A stretch of 38,521 nt of DNA from Alphaproteobacteria bacterium (GTDB lineage Bacteria > Pseudomonadota > Alphaproteobacteria > Micavibrionales > Micavibrionaceae): positions 1-38,521 of the forward strand of contig JAGRKA010000018.1 of assembly GCA_020442475.1 (NCBI GenBank), written 5' to 3'. The notes under the pieces were generated by a model. That model made no database searches and was not told where the DNA came from. It worked only from the letters and a program-made list of their open reading frames with translations. Both the position numbers and the translations under genes were made by a program. Shown piece after piece: positions 15,981 to 24,175 of this stretch (positions within the stretch are counted from its first letter, which is position 1; each line of letters opens with the position of its first letter).

Positions 15981-17426
15981 TTAATAGTACCAAAACTGGT
16001 GCCTGAACAGGACGATCACCGTCATGATCTCGAGGCGACCGATCAGCATGCCTGCGCATAACAGCCATTTAGCCGTGTCCGGCAGGGAGGCGAAATTCCC
16101 GGCAGGGCCGATCACATTCCCGATGCCGGGGCCGACATTGGCGATTGCCGTTGCTGCGCCGCTGATGGCTGTTGCAAAATCCAGACCCGTCCATGAAAGC
16201 AGGATCGTAAGAACGACATTGGATGTCACATACAGGCCCAGAAAGCTGAGTACGGCTATGGTAATGCTCTGTTCGACGGGTTTACCTTGATAGCGGACCG
16301 TAAAGATGCCGTGCGGATGAAGCAGCGTGTTGAGCTGTTTCTTGACGGTCTTGGCGACGATGGTTATCCGCATGACCTTCAGCCCGCCGGTTGTCGAGCC
16401 TGCGCAAGCGCCGAGATAGGTCAGGAAAAAGAGAAACGCGATCGGGAACGGTCCCCAGAGAGTGTAATCGGTTGTCGCAAAGCCCGTCGTCGTCACAACG
16501 GAAATAATATTAAAGACGGCATAGCGAAAGCTGTTGCCCACGCTGTAATCCGTGTTCAACCAAAGCCAGAGGGTAAGAAGGGACGTGAATGCGACCATCA
16601 TCCCCAGAAAGACTTTAAACTGATCATCCTCAAAAAAGGTCGATTTCCCCTGAAAGAGCAGCTTGATATACAGCACGAAGGGGACGCCGCCCAAAAACAT
16701 GAACAAGGCACCCGCCAGTTGAAGTGGCGCACTGTCGAAATAGCCGAACGAAGCGTCATGTGTGGAATAACCGCCGGTCGGTATGGTCGTCAGCGCGTGG
16801 TTGAGCGCATCAAACCAGCTCATGCCCAGCAGGTAGTATGTGGCTGCGCACAAGATGGCCAGCAGACAATAGACCTGAAGCAGGGAGATGATCAGAAAGC
16901 GGCTGCGCGGCATGACCTTTTCGGAGCGATCCGAGGATTCCGTCTGAAAAAGCTGCATGCCGCCGATCCGCAGGAAGGGCAGGAAAATAATCGCAAAAGC
17001 GACAATTCCGATCCCGCCGATCCACTGGATCATTGATCGCCATAGCAGGATACCGTGCGACATATTGTCCAGCCCGGACAAAACGGTGGAGCCGGTCGTT
17101 GTAATACCGGAGAGCGATTCAAAGAAGGCGTCGGTAAAATCTATGTCAAGGTCCGACAGGTAGAGCGGAAAACTTGCGATCAGACTCATGGCAAACCAGC
17201 TTAAGGTCGTCAGCAGGAAGGCCTGGCGCATATCCAGCACTCTCTTGTAGGCGCTGTTTGAAAGGATGAGCGCGCCACCGAAAAACAGCGAGACAAAAGA
17301 GCATTCAAAGAAAACCGTAGCGTTGTGGTGCCCGTTTTGCCAGTCGATAAAGGCCGGGATTAGTTCGGCTATGCCCATTGTGGCCAGAAGGATGCCAATC
17401 GTAAAGCCGACAAGTTGAAATTTCAT
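15981..17426 (-). CDS. trkH: Trk-type potassium uptake protein, membrane subunit
   Basis: This 481-residue potassium-translocating subunit of the TrkH/KtrB superfamily contains the four pore loops. They are GITTTGSTVLSG (filter near 109-114), TTIPTGGYST (215-221), VVTTTGFATTD (311-317) and AGSTTGGLKVMR (343-350). Each has the filter glycine. The length fits TrkH (about 480) more than KtrB (about 440). It would work with a cytoplasmic TrkA gating protein, not present in this window. The start ATG at 17426 gives a well-formed first membrane helix (FQLVGFTIGILLATMGIAEL). The DMT exporter follows 13 bp downstream. Confidence 0.93.
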   Translation of the reverse strand: MKFQLVGFTIGILLATMGIAELIPAFIDWQNGHHNATVFFECSFVSLFFGGALILSNSAYKRVLDMRQAFLLTTLSWFAMSLIASFPLYLSDLDIDFTDAFFESLSGITTTGSTVLSGLDNMSHGILLWRSMIQWIGGIGIVAFAIIFLPFLRIGGMQLFQTESSDRSEKVMPRSRFLIISLLQVYCLLAILCAATYYLLGMSWFDALNHALTTIPTGGYSTHDASFGYFDSAPLQLAGALFMFLGGVPFVLYIKLLFQGKSTFFEDDQFKVFLGMMVAFTSLLTLWLWLNTDYSVGNSFRYAVFNIISVVTTTGFATTDYTLWGPFPIAFLFFLTYLGACAGSTTGGLKVMRITIVAKTVKKQLNTLLHPHGIFTVRYQGKPVEQSITIAVLSFLGLYVTSNVVLTILLSWTGLDFATAISGAATAIANVGPGIGNVIGPAGNFASLPDTAKWLLCAGMLIGRLEIMTVIVLFRHQFWYY

Positions 17427-17586
17427 GGGTGTTGAGTATCTGTTGGTGTTCCGGATTTATAACAGGCCCTTAGCATAGGGGCTTGCCCGCCAAAGGGGAA
17501 ATGAAAAAAACGGGATGTCGTCCGGGACATGATATCGGGGGTATATCATCAGTTCAAAAGTATTCAGTATCTTTCAATTTGAGGGA

Positions 17587-17616
17587 CTGACGTTGTCTGA
17601 ATTTTTTTGATATAGT
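17587..17616 (+). promoter_or_regulatory. Candidate promoter placing transcription start at the thioesterase ATG
   Basis: CTGACG at 17587-17592, an 18-base spacer and TATAGT at 17611-17616 (five of six -10 matches). Initiation 7 bases after the -10 box would fall on the ATG at 17623, giving a leaderless mRNA. No Shine-Dalgarno sequence precedes that ATG, which agrees. Confidence 0.45.
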
Positions 17617-17622
17617 GGCCCT

Positions 17623-18099
17623 ATGTCTACGATAATCTGGTTCAAACCCTATACGCTGGAAATGCTGGAAGGCCTGCGCAACGCCAATATGGGCGAGCAT
17701 ATCGGCATTGAATTCACGGATGTCGGGGAAAATTCTCTAAGCGCCCGGATGCCCGTGGATGCGCGAACGACGCAGCCCTTCGGGATTCTTCACGGTGGGG
17801 CGAGTTGCGTTCTCGCCGAAACGCTGGGTTCCGTGGCGGCATGGATGACGATCAATCCGGAGACTCACCGCGCGGTGGGTCTGGATATCAACGCGAACCA
17901 TATCCGCGCAGTGACGGAAGGCTTCGTAACCGGGCGCTGCGAGCCGCTCCATACAGGCCGCAGGACGCAAGTCTGGCAAATCGACATCGCCGAAGAGGCG
18001 ACGGGAAAGCGTGTGTGTATCTCCCGCCTGACCGTTGCGATCATAGAGCAGGGAACGCTGTCCGCGCAGAAGGATACGATTGTTCTGAATTCCGCGTAG
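17623..18099 (+). CDS. Hotdog-fold acyl-CoA thioesterase (YdiI/MenI-like)
   Basis: This 158-residue protein of the PaaI-type hotdog thioesterase family closely follows the pattern of E. coli YdiI. It has ARMPVDARTTQPFGILHGGA with the HGG motif (57-59) and catalytic Glu66 in LAETLGS. VGLDINANHIRAVTEG and CEPLHTGRRTQVWQIDI follow. Family members hydrolyse aromatic or fatty acyl-CoA thioesters, and YdiI/MenI acts on 1,4-dihydroxy-2-naphthoyl-CoA in menaquinone synthesis. No menaquinone genes are near, so the substrate here is open. The last 59 bases overlap the 3' end of the convergent TPR-like gene. Confidence 0.88.
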   Translation: MSTIIWFKPYTLEMLEGLRNANMGEHIGIEFTDVGENSLSARMPVDARTTQPFGILHGGASCVLAETLGSVAAWMTINPETHRAVGLDINANHIRAVTEGFVTGRCEPLHTGRRTQVWQIDIAEEATGKRVCISRLTVAIIEQGTLSAQKDTIVLNSA

Positions 18100-19252
18100 G
18101 TTTATCGTTTGCGTATTGCGGCTGTTCGATCATTTTCCGGACAAGCGCCGCAGGCGTTCTCTCTGCTAAAAGCCCGGTCGTGTCCTCTTCCCAGATTAAG
18201 CGGCAGCATTCAAAATAGCTGCGTTCCTTATCCGTGTAGATTGTATGCAGTGGAAACTCTTCCGGAAGAGCTGTCATAAACAGTCCCGCAATATGAGGCG
18301 GCGTATGATCCGGCTGTGCCTGCTCATTGCAGGGTATGAGAAGCTGTGGGATTTGGCTTGTTTTGCCATCCCTGTAGAGGCTTTTGGCTGTTAAATATCG
18401 TTCATCGTTCTCGGCTAAATGATTTCTGATTATGTTAAAATCAGTGTCTCTTTTAGATAGAATGTAAGCATTGGCCAGCATCGCCAGACTTATTTTTTTA
18501 AAAGGAGAAAGATGACCGGGACTACAATGGGTAAATATTTGCCTTAGCCTTTTTGTGAGGCGTTCTTCGAGTAAAGATACGGCTTTATGCGGCTCATGGG
18601 CATGCAGGTAAGCTTTTGCCAAAAGATATAATGTCTTGTAGCTCTGTTTTTCGTCATTAACTGAGAACTGTGTCATGCGTGCTTGCACGTAGGGAGACAG
18701 GAGTTGAATGGCGCGTTCAGGTTGATTGTTATAGATATATGCATTCCCAAGCGCATTGGTCAGGAGGATATGGCCTTCATTTGCCTTGAGGGGGGGCTCC
18801 AAAAGCGTGACCGCATTTTGGAGTTGCCCTTTTTTAATCAAGAGTTTGCTTTGCGCCGATAGAAAATAGGGGCTGTCTGGAAAGGATTTATGGGCTGCAA
18901 TGACTGCACGGCTGTATAGTGTTTGAGCAGATTTATTTTTTTCTAAATCTTGAATGGCTTTTCTAAAAAAAGCATTTGCCTCACGGGTGTCTACGGTGGG
19001 GCCTTTGGCCTTGTCGCGGGCGGTTTTGATTGCATCATCTATTAAAAGCTGCCCCTCTTTTTTTGTTAGTTTTCCATATTTTTTATGAGCTTCAAGAAGC
19101 TTTATGCCCCATGCCAAGAGTATGGCCGGCGTGTTTTTATATTCATTTTTCAAGTTTGCCGACAACGGTGCAGCGGGTTCTATGTTTTCTATCGGAAACG
19201 TCCATATCGCCTTGAGCGTGTCCAGATGCTTGCTTGCATAGGGGTTGGTCAT
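18041..19252 (-). CDS. TPR-like hypothetical protein
   Basis: This protein is 403 residues from ATG 19252. ATG 19261 would add three residues. The central part has helix-turn-helix pairs typical of tetratricopeptide repeats: GHILLTNALGNAYIYNNQPERAIQLLSPY, YKTLYLLAKAYLHAHEPHKAVSLLEERL and ISLAMLANAYILSKRDTDFN, with the A-x-x-Y and P-x-x-A spacing. The N-terminal 130 residues are Lys-rich and helical, and the C-terminal tail (after about 320) has no recognised motif. There is no signal peptide, so a cytoplasmic scaffold role is inferred. The gene's 3' end runs 59 bases into the convergent thioesterase gene. The divergent aroC starts 94 bp upstream. Confidence 0.7.
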   Translation of the reverse strand: MTNPYASKHLDTLKAIWTFPIENIEPAAPLSANLKNEYKNTPAILLAWGIKLLEAHKKYGKLTKKEGQLLIDDAIKTARDKAKGPTVDTREANAFFRKAIQDLEKNKSAQTLYSRAVIAAHKSFPDSPYFLSAQSKLLIKKGQLQNAVTLLEPPLKANEGHILLTNALGNAYIYNNQPERAIQLLSPYVQARMTQFSVNDEKQSYKTLYLLAKAYLHAHEPHKAVSLLEERLTKRLRQIFTHCSPGHLSPFKKISLAMLANAYILSKRDTDFNIIRNHLAENDERYLTAKSLYRDGKTSQIPQLLIPCNEQAQPDHTPPHIAGLFMTALPEEFPLHTIYTDKERSYFECCRLIWEEDTTGLLAERTPAALVRKMIEQPQYANDKPTRNSEQSYPSARTAFPAL

Positions 19253-19345
19253 GTAAATCAATTGCCATAACTTACATTATATGTCAAGAAAAATGGAGGA
19301 GGATTATCCCTTTGAAATAGCGCTAAGTATCATTTATAAAACCTT

Positions 19346-20557
19346 ATGAGTGGAAATCGTTTCGGAACATTATTTCAATACACAACCTTCGGAGAAAGTC
19401 ACGGCCCGGCCATCGGGTGTGTTGTGGACGGTGTGCCGCCGCGTATTCCCTTGAGTGAAGCGGATATCCAGCCCTTTTTGGATGCACGTAAGCCGGGGCA
19501 ATCCCGCCATACGACCCAGCGCAAGGAACCCGACGAGGTGGAAATTCTTTCCGGCGTGTTCGAGGGCCAGACGACCGGGACGCCGATCGCGCTCCTGATC
19601 CATAATACGGATCAAAAATCTAAGGATTACAGCGAGATTAAGGATAAATTTCGCCCCGGTCATGCGGATTTCACCTATATAGAGAAATATGGAATCCGTG
19701 ATTATCGCGGCGGCGGGCGCTCTTCCGCGCGGGAGACGGCCATGCGCGTCGCGGCTGGCGCCGTAGCGCGGAAAGTTTTGGAGCATGATATCTCCTGTCA
19801 TCCCGTTGGCGCGAGCGGAGCGAGCTTGCACGAACGGGATCCAGAAAGAGGCAGCAGTTTTGCTGCTGACATTATAGATCCCCGCCGTTTAAGCTCTGCT
19901 GTGCAGAGCCGCGGGGATGACGCCGGTGTTATTATAAGAGCCGCGGTCATACAGATTGGCGATCAAAAGATTGACCGGGAGCGGTGGGACTGGGCACAAA
20001 TTGACCAAAATTCCTTCTGGTGCCCGGATGAAAAGGCCGCGGCGGAGTGGGCGGCTTATCTGGATAGTATCCGCAAATCCGGCTCTTCCGCCGGGGCGTT
20101 GGTCGAAATCCATGCGAGCGGAATTCCGCCCGGCCTCGGCGCACCTGTCTATGATAAGCTGGATGCCGATCTGGCCAAGGCAATGATGAGCATCAATGCC
20201 GTAAAGGCCGTAGAGATCGGGGCCGGCTTTGAGGCTGTTGCCTTACGCGGGGAAGACAATGCCGACGAAATCCGCAAAGGCGCGGGCGGTAGGCCTGAAT
20301 TTCTCTCGAATAATGCGGGCGGTATTCTGGGCGGTATTTCAAGCGGGCAGGATATCGTGGTACGGGTTGGGTTTAAACCGACCAGTTCCATCCTCACCCC
20401 TCGTGCGACGATCGATACGGATGGAAACGAAACCGATATAATGACCAAGGGCCGTCACGACCCGTGCGTGGGTATTCGCGGCGTCCCGGTCTGCGAAGCC
20501 ATGATGGCTTGCGTGCTGGCCGACCACTGGCTGCGGCATAAGGCGCAGTGTTTGTAG
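19346..20557 (+). CDS. aroC: Chorismate synthase with an extra in-frame segment
   Basis: This is the last enzyme of the shikimate pathway. It converts 5-enolpyruvylshikimate 3-phosphate to chorismate with reduced FMN. Conserved blocks are [20 protein letters not shown] (13-32), [39 protein letters not shown] (106-125), [42 protein letters not shown] and [15 protein letters not shown]. The protein has 403 residues where about 360 are usual. The excess is residues 151-192, exactly the translation of a palindromic element at 19797-19921. It lies between the ARKVL helix and the [15 protein letters not shown] strand. All flanking blocks are intact, so the enzyme is probably functional, with the insert as a surface loop. 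sppA follows 39 bp later. Confidence 0.95.
   Translation: MSGNRFGTLFQYTTFGESHGPAIGCVVDGVPPRIPLSEADIQPFLDARKPGQSRHTTQRKEPDEVEILSGVFEGQTTGTPIALLIHNTDQKSKDYSEIKDKFRPGHADFTYIEKYGIRDYRGGGRSSARETAMRVAAGAVARKVLEHDISCHPVGASGASLHERDPERGSSFAADIIDPRRLSSAVQSRGDDAGVIIRAAVIQIGDQKIDRERWDWAQIDQNSFWCPDEKAAAEWAAYLDSIRKSGSSAGALVEIHASGIPPGLGAPVYDKLDADLAKAMMSINAVKAVEIGAGFEAVALRGEDNADEIRKGAGGRPEFLSNNAGGILGGISSGQDIVVRVGFKPTSSILTPRATIDTDGNETDIMTKGRHDPCVGIRGVPVCEAMMACVLADHWLRHKAQCL
19797..19921 (+). repeat. Composite palindromic element inside aroC
   Basis: 125 bp built from three hairpins. Unit 1 runs from GTCATCCCGTT to AACGGGATCC (19797-19842). A central GCAGCA/TGCTGC hairpin spans 19851-19866. Unit 2 runs from GATCCCCGC to GCGGGGATGAC (19877-19921) and holds a perfect inner stem, GCTCTGC/GCAGAGC. 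The outer ends are inverted (GTCATCCC and GGGATGAC). The reverse complement of 32994-33124 aligns along the whole length. It contributes 42 codons to aroC with no stop. Confidence 0.88.
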
Positions 20558-20596
20558 CGCGATCTTACGGAGAGCAGGGAAAAGGACTCTTTATCT

Positions 20597-22519
20597 ATGC
20601 GCAATAAGAGACAATTCAAGCGACATCGCCCGCTATTTGCCACGCCGGTTCCAGGCGGGAAGGCGAAGCCAAGGATTAAGTGGCGGATTTTGCCGATTCT
20701 GTGGCTGGGGTTGAAGCGCACTTGTATGGTTTTAGGTGCGTTTATGCTGCTTTCGATCATGACGGGTGTGATGATCGCCAATATGGCTGCTAAAAGCGGT
20801 GGCGTGCCGAAACTACCGGATGAGATGGTGCTGTTTCTCGACCTTGATCAGGGTTTGACGGAGAGGCCGCAAGCCAAAGGATTTGCCGACCAGTTCGGCC
20901 CGTCCGAGCCTTCCGTGCGCGATATCGTCAATATGATCGACACGGCAACCCGTGATGAGCGCGTGCATGGTATTCTGGCGCGCGTAGAGGGTGGCCAATT
21001 CGGTATGTCGCATGTCTATGAGGTGCGGGCGGCGCTTAAACGCTTCCGGGAGGCCGGGAAATTTACTTATATCTATTCGACCTCTTATGGTGATGCGGGC
21101 GGCGGGTTGTCGCTCTATTATCTGGCTTCAGCTTTTGAGCAGATATGGGTTCAGCCTATGGGAATCGTCGCCATTACCGGGATGAGCGCGGAAATGCCCT
21201 TCTTTCGTAAGGTGCTCGACAAGATCGGCGTACAGCCCCAGTTTTTCAAGCGCAAAGACTATAAAACCGCCTATGAAAATCTGACGAACGAGGAGATGTC
21301 CGCCGAAAACCGGGAGATGATGACCCGGCTAGTCGGCGATATTCGTGAAGAAATCCTCAAAGAGATCCCTGCCGATCGTGGGATGGGGCCTGCGCAGTTT
21401 GAGCGCCTTGTTCATAAAGGCCTGTTCCCGGCGCCTGAGGCTCTAAAGGCCGGGCTGGTCACGCGGGTGGATTACGGCGATGTCTTGCTTGGAACGATCC
21501 GGGAGAAGATGGGCTATGACCGGGATTCAAACGAGATCGGTTTTTTTGTCAATATCCCGCATTATATGGCCGGGCTGAAACATGAAAAGACAGAGCCGGG
21601 AGAGGCCGGACATAAGGCCCGGAAGCCTTCCGTTGCGCTGGTTTATGCTGCGGGGATGATTATGCCGTCCGGGGGGCGTAATGCGGCGGCGCCCGTCTTT
21701 ATGAATAGTGAAGTGGCTGCGGCGGATGAAATCGGGCCGGCAATCACGGAGGCGGCGGAGGATAAAAATATTAAAGCGATCGTCTTGCGGATCGATAGCC
21801 CCGGCGGCTCGCCCGTAGCTTCCGAAACGATCCTGCATGCGGTTGAGCGCGCGCAGAATAAAGGCAAAAAAGTAATTGTATCCATGGGACCGGTTGCGGC
21901 GTCCGGTGGATACTGGATTGCGGCCTATGCGGACCGGATTTTCGTGACGCCAACGACCTTGACAGGCTCGATCGGGGTGCTTGGCGGAAAATTCGCGACA
22001 CAGGATTTGTCTGAAAAGCTCGGTGTAAGCTGGGACGGTGTAAGCTGGGGTGAAAATGCGGGGATGTGGTCCGTGAATACGCCTTTTTCCGAAAGCGAAG
22101 CCGCCCGTATTAATGTCATGCTCGATCAGGTTTATGACGGCTTTTTGGAGCGTGTTTCCAAGGGGCGCAAAATGAGCATAGAGTCTGTCGACAAAATCGC
22201 GGGTGGACGGGTTTGGACCGGGAAGCGGGCCGTTGAGATCGGGCTTGCCGACGAGATCGGCGGGCTGGAGAATGCACTGGATTATGTAGCTCAATCATTG
22301 GGGCAGGCAGATCGCCACGCTCTGAACGTCGTCATTATGCCCGAGCCTAAAACAGCTATTGAAAAATTTCTTGAACTGCTAGAGCAGCAAGGGGAAATTG
22401 GGCAAGCCGTGCAATGGCAGATGTCCATTGTCGAACGGTTGGCACCTGCGCTTGAGATGATGGCTGTGACCGGTAACCGGGAGCTTTATGCTACTTACGA
22501 GCCTTTGCGGCTGGAGTAG
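20597..22519 (+). CDS. sppA: Signal peptide peptidase SppA, 67K type
   Basis: This 640-residue inner-membrane serine protease degrades cleaved signal peptides. The N-terminus is basic (MRNKRQFKRHRP) and followed by one membrane segment at about 43-63. Two tandem S49 domains follow. The catalytic Lys is Lys223 in KRKDYKTAYENLT. The catalytic Ser is Ser436 in GPVAASGGYWIAAYADRIF. Ser and Lys in separate halves is the 67K SppA arrangement. RIDSPGGSPVASETI and LTGSIGVLGGKF are also conserved. AAGGA upstream of ATG 20597 serves as ribosome binding site. The gene lies 39 bp after aroC on the same strand and overlaps the 3' end of the convergent HAD gene by 29 bases. Confidence 0.93.
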   Translation: MRNKRQFKRHRPLFATPVPGGKAKPRIKWRILPILWLGLKRTCMVLGAFMLLSIMTGVMIANMAAKSGGVPKLPDEMVLFLDLDQGLTERPQAKGFADQFGPSEPSVRDIVNMIDTATRDERVHGILARVEGGQFGMSHVYEVRAALKRFREAGKFTYIYSTSYGDAGGGLSLYYLASAFEQIWVQPMGIVAITGMSAEMPFFRKVLDKIGVQPQFFKRKDYKTAYENLTNEEMSAENREMMTRLVGDIREEILKEIPADRGMGPAQFERLVHKGLFPAPEALKAGLVTRVDYGDVLLGTIREKMGYDRDSNEIGFFVNIPHYMAGLKHEKTEPGEAGHKARKPSVALVYAAGMIMPSGGRNAAAPVFMNSEVAAADEIGPAITEAAEDKNIKAIVLRIDSPGGSPVASETILHAVERAQNKGKKVIVSMGPVAASGGYWIAAYADRIFVTPTTLTGSIGVLGGKFATQDLSEKLGVSWDGVSWGENAGMWSVNTPFSESEAARINVMLDQVYDGFLERVSKGRKMSIESVDKIAGGRVWTGKRAVEIGLADEIGGLENALDYVAQSLGQADRHALNVVIMPEPKTAIEKFLELLEQQGEIGQAVQWQMSIVERLAPALEMMAVTGNRELYATYEPLRLE

Positions 22520-23297
22520 ACGGACGCGGAGCAAGCGCAGAGGAGTTTGCCGGGCTGTCCAGCTCCCTAGTATTTTGCTTGTCACGCCCGGCTGCATTCA
22601 TGAGCTTTTCCAATCGGGCATGCATATCGTAATAGGACATGATGATATGTTCCGGTCCGATTCCTTTCTTGACGGCTTCGACAGCGGCGTTGACACCATA
22701 GGCCACAGGCACGATCTGTGCCGGGATATGAGATTCGAGGGCGAGTGCCGCCGTGATGTCCTTGTGCCGGTCTCCGATATACCAGATTGCATCGTCTTGA
22801 CCGGGTGTAATCTGAAGATGGCTGAGCGCAGCTAGAAGCGCCTCCGGATCAGGCTTTGATTTACGAATGTCTTCGCGGAAAACGGTGGCGCTGAAATACT
22901 GGTCCAGCCCGAATTTTTGGACGATATCCTCGCCATATCCCTGCCCAAGCCCGTTGCTGATGAGTGCGACCGGAATCCCTTCAGATTTGAGGAGTTCCAG
23001 CACGTCATAAATACCGGGGCAGGGTTCAACGATCTGATCAACTTCTTTGCGGCGAACCTTATGAATGGCACGGTGTACCAGCAGGCGCGGTTTACGGCGC
23101 GGCGGCATCTCTTCCGGCGGTGGCAGGATAGGATCTTGCGCACGGCGGCGCCCGAACCAGCGGAACAGGCGGGCCGCCGTATACCACGCATCATCCAGCC
23201 TCTCCAGAACGTGCAGCACCCATGGTGAGAGGTGACGCACAACCGTCCCGTCCATATCGAAAATCACAATCGTGGGTGTTTTAAGAGGCATGGGCAA
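22491..23297 (-). CDS. HAD-superfamily hydrolase
   Basis: This 268-residue phosphatase-like protein has motif I FDMDGTV with nucleophile Asp14 and acid Asp16, motif II in VALISNGLG, a Lys in KSKPDPEALLAAL (motif III) and motif IV IGDRHKDITAAL. The helical cap carries the basic, Pro-rich segment PILPPPEEMPPRRKPRLLVH. It resembles phosphoglycolate phosphatase-type (subfamily IA) enzymes, but the substrate cannot be assigned. The last 35 residues are Ser/Pro/Ala-rich and look disordered. The start could equally be the ATG two codons in. The 3' end overlaps sppA by 29 bases on the opposite strand. Confidence 0.85.
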   Translation of the reverse strand: MPMPLKTPTIVIFDMDGTVVRHLSPWVLHVLERLDDAWYTAARLFRWFGRRRAQDPILPPPEEMPPRRKPRLLVHRAIHKVRRKEVDQIVEPCPGIYDVLELLKSEGIPVALISNGLGQGYGEDIVQKFGLDQYFSATVFREDIRKSKPDPEALLAALSHLQITPGQDDAIWYIGDRHKDITAALALESHIPAQIVPVAYGVNAAVEAVKKGIGPEHIIMSYYDMHARLEKLMNAAGRDKQNTRELDSPANSSALAPRPSTPAAKARK

Positions 23298-23369
23298 TAA
23301 ATAGTTGGTGGTACACCATAGGACACCTGCAGTTAAAAAAACGAGCTATAACCAGCATGGCCACGAATC

Positions 23370-24143
23370 CTATTTAGAGATATTGACGGATTCAGGATTT
23401 ATTTTCGACATTGAAATAGCTGTTTCCATAACAAGAGTGCCTGCCGTCTCGGGGGGGATAACATCTTTCCCAAGGTTGATGATTTTTTGAAGAGATAAGC
23501 TCAGAAGGATTGGCCATTCCATAGGCCTGTCGCAGAATTGTTCGATAATTGGCAAAGTTACAGGCCATAAATCTCTGACATAGTTTTCCGGCGTATCGGA
23601 TGCTTTATGTTTTTCATCTACTCTGGGACGGCCAAACTCCTTTGAACCGACAGTGTTTGCGATATGTGAAAAAATATCTGTGATGTCAGGCAGTTTTGCT
23701 CCAAGACCTTGAAGCTCTCCCCCAACGAGTGCCCATACGGACAGCTTGTTTTCAGCCAACGGCTTGTTCAGGTTATCCCCGAAATAATAGATATGCCCAT
23801 CCTTTGTTTTGATCTCTGTAAGCGCCTCGCGTTCTGTCGCTTTTCCTGTTTTAATGAATTCCTCCCTGATAGCCATTTGGCATGAGAAACCGGCAAGGGC
23901 AGCAAGCGCTGTTAAAAGGGATTCAATATGAACCCCTTTTTCGTTTTTCATAGCTTTAAGAAATCTTTCATTGATTTCAATAGCCCCTATTTTCAAGCCT
24001 GCCATTGGATCATTTTTTTTTTGCTCAGCAATTGCACGCATCAGTGATTCTGTGGCTGGGTCTGAGGAATTTGAGGTGGAATCTGTTTGCCCGGACTCTC
24101 TTGTCTGGGCATTTTTTTTAGATGCTTTGAATATACCAAACAT
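23370..24143 (-). CDS. Hypothetical protein (257 residues)
   Basis: No family was assigned with confidence. The N-terminal 45 residues are polar and low complexity (KASKKNAQTRESGQTDSTSN). The rest looks like a compact globular protein, with KIGAIEINERFLKAM, HIESLLTALAALAGFSCQMA and LSVWALVGGELQGLGAKLPD. There is no signal peptide, membrane segment or catalytic motif. The gene sits 32 bp downstream of dxs on the same strand, so it could be the last gene of the xseB-ispA-dxs transcript. Cytoplasmic location is inferred. Confidence 0.65.
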   Translation of the reverse strand: MFGIFKASKKNAQTRESGQTDSTSNSSDPATESLMRAIAEQKKNDPMAGLKIGAIEINERFLKAMKNEKGVHIESLLTALAALAGFSCQMAIREEFIKTGKATEREALTEIKTKDGHIYYFGDNLNKPLAENKLSVWALVGGELQGLGAKLPDITDIFSHIANTVGSKEFGRPRVDEKHKASDTPENYVRDLWPVTLPIIEQFCDRPMEWPILLSLSLQKIINLGKDVIPPETAGTLVMETAISMSKINPESVNISK

Positions 24144-24175
24144 TATGTATGTTCCTTTTTATTTAAGATGACGAC

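Noticed and set aside
19797..19921. Frameshift or pseudogene in aroC
   Set aside because: The extra segment contains no stop, keeps the frame and leaves all conserved blocks on both sides intact. It matches a repeat element elsewhere.
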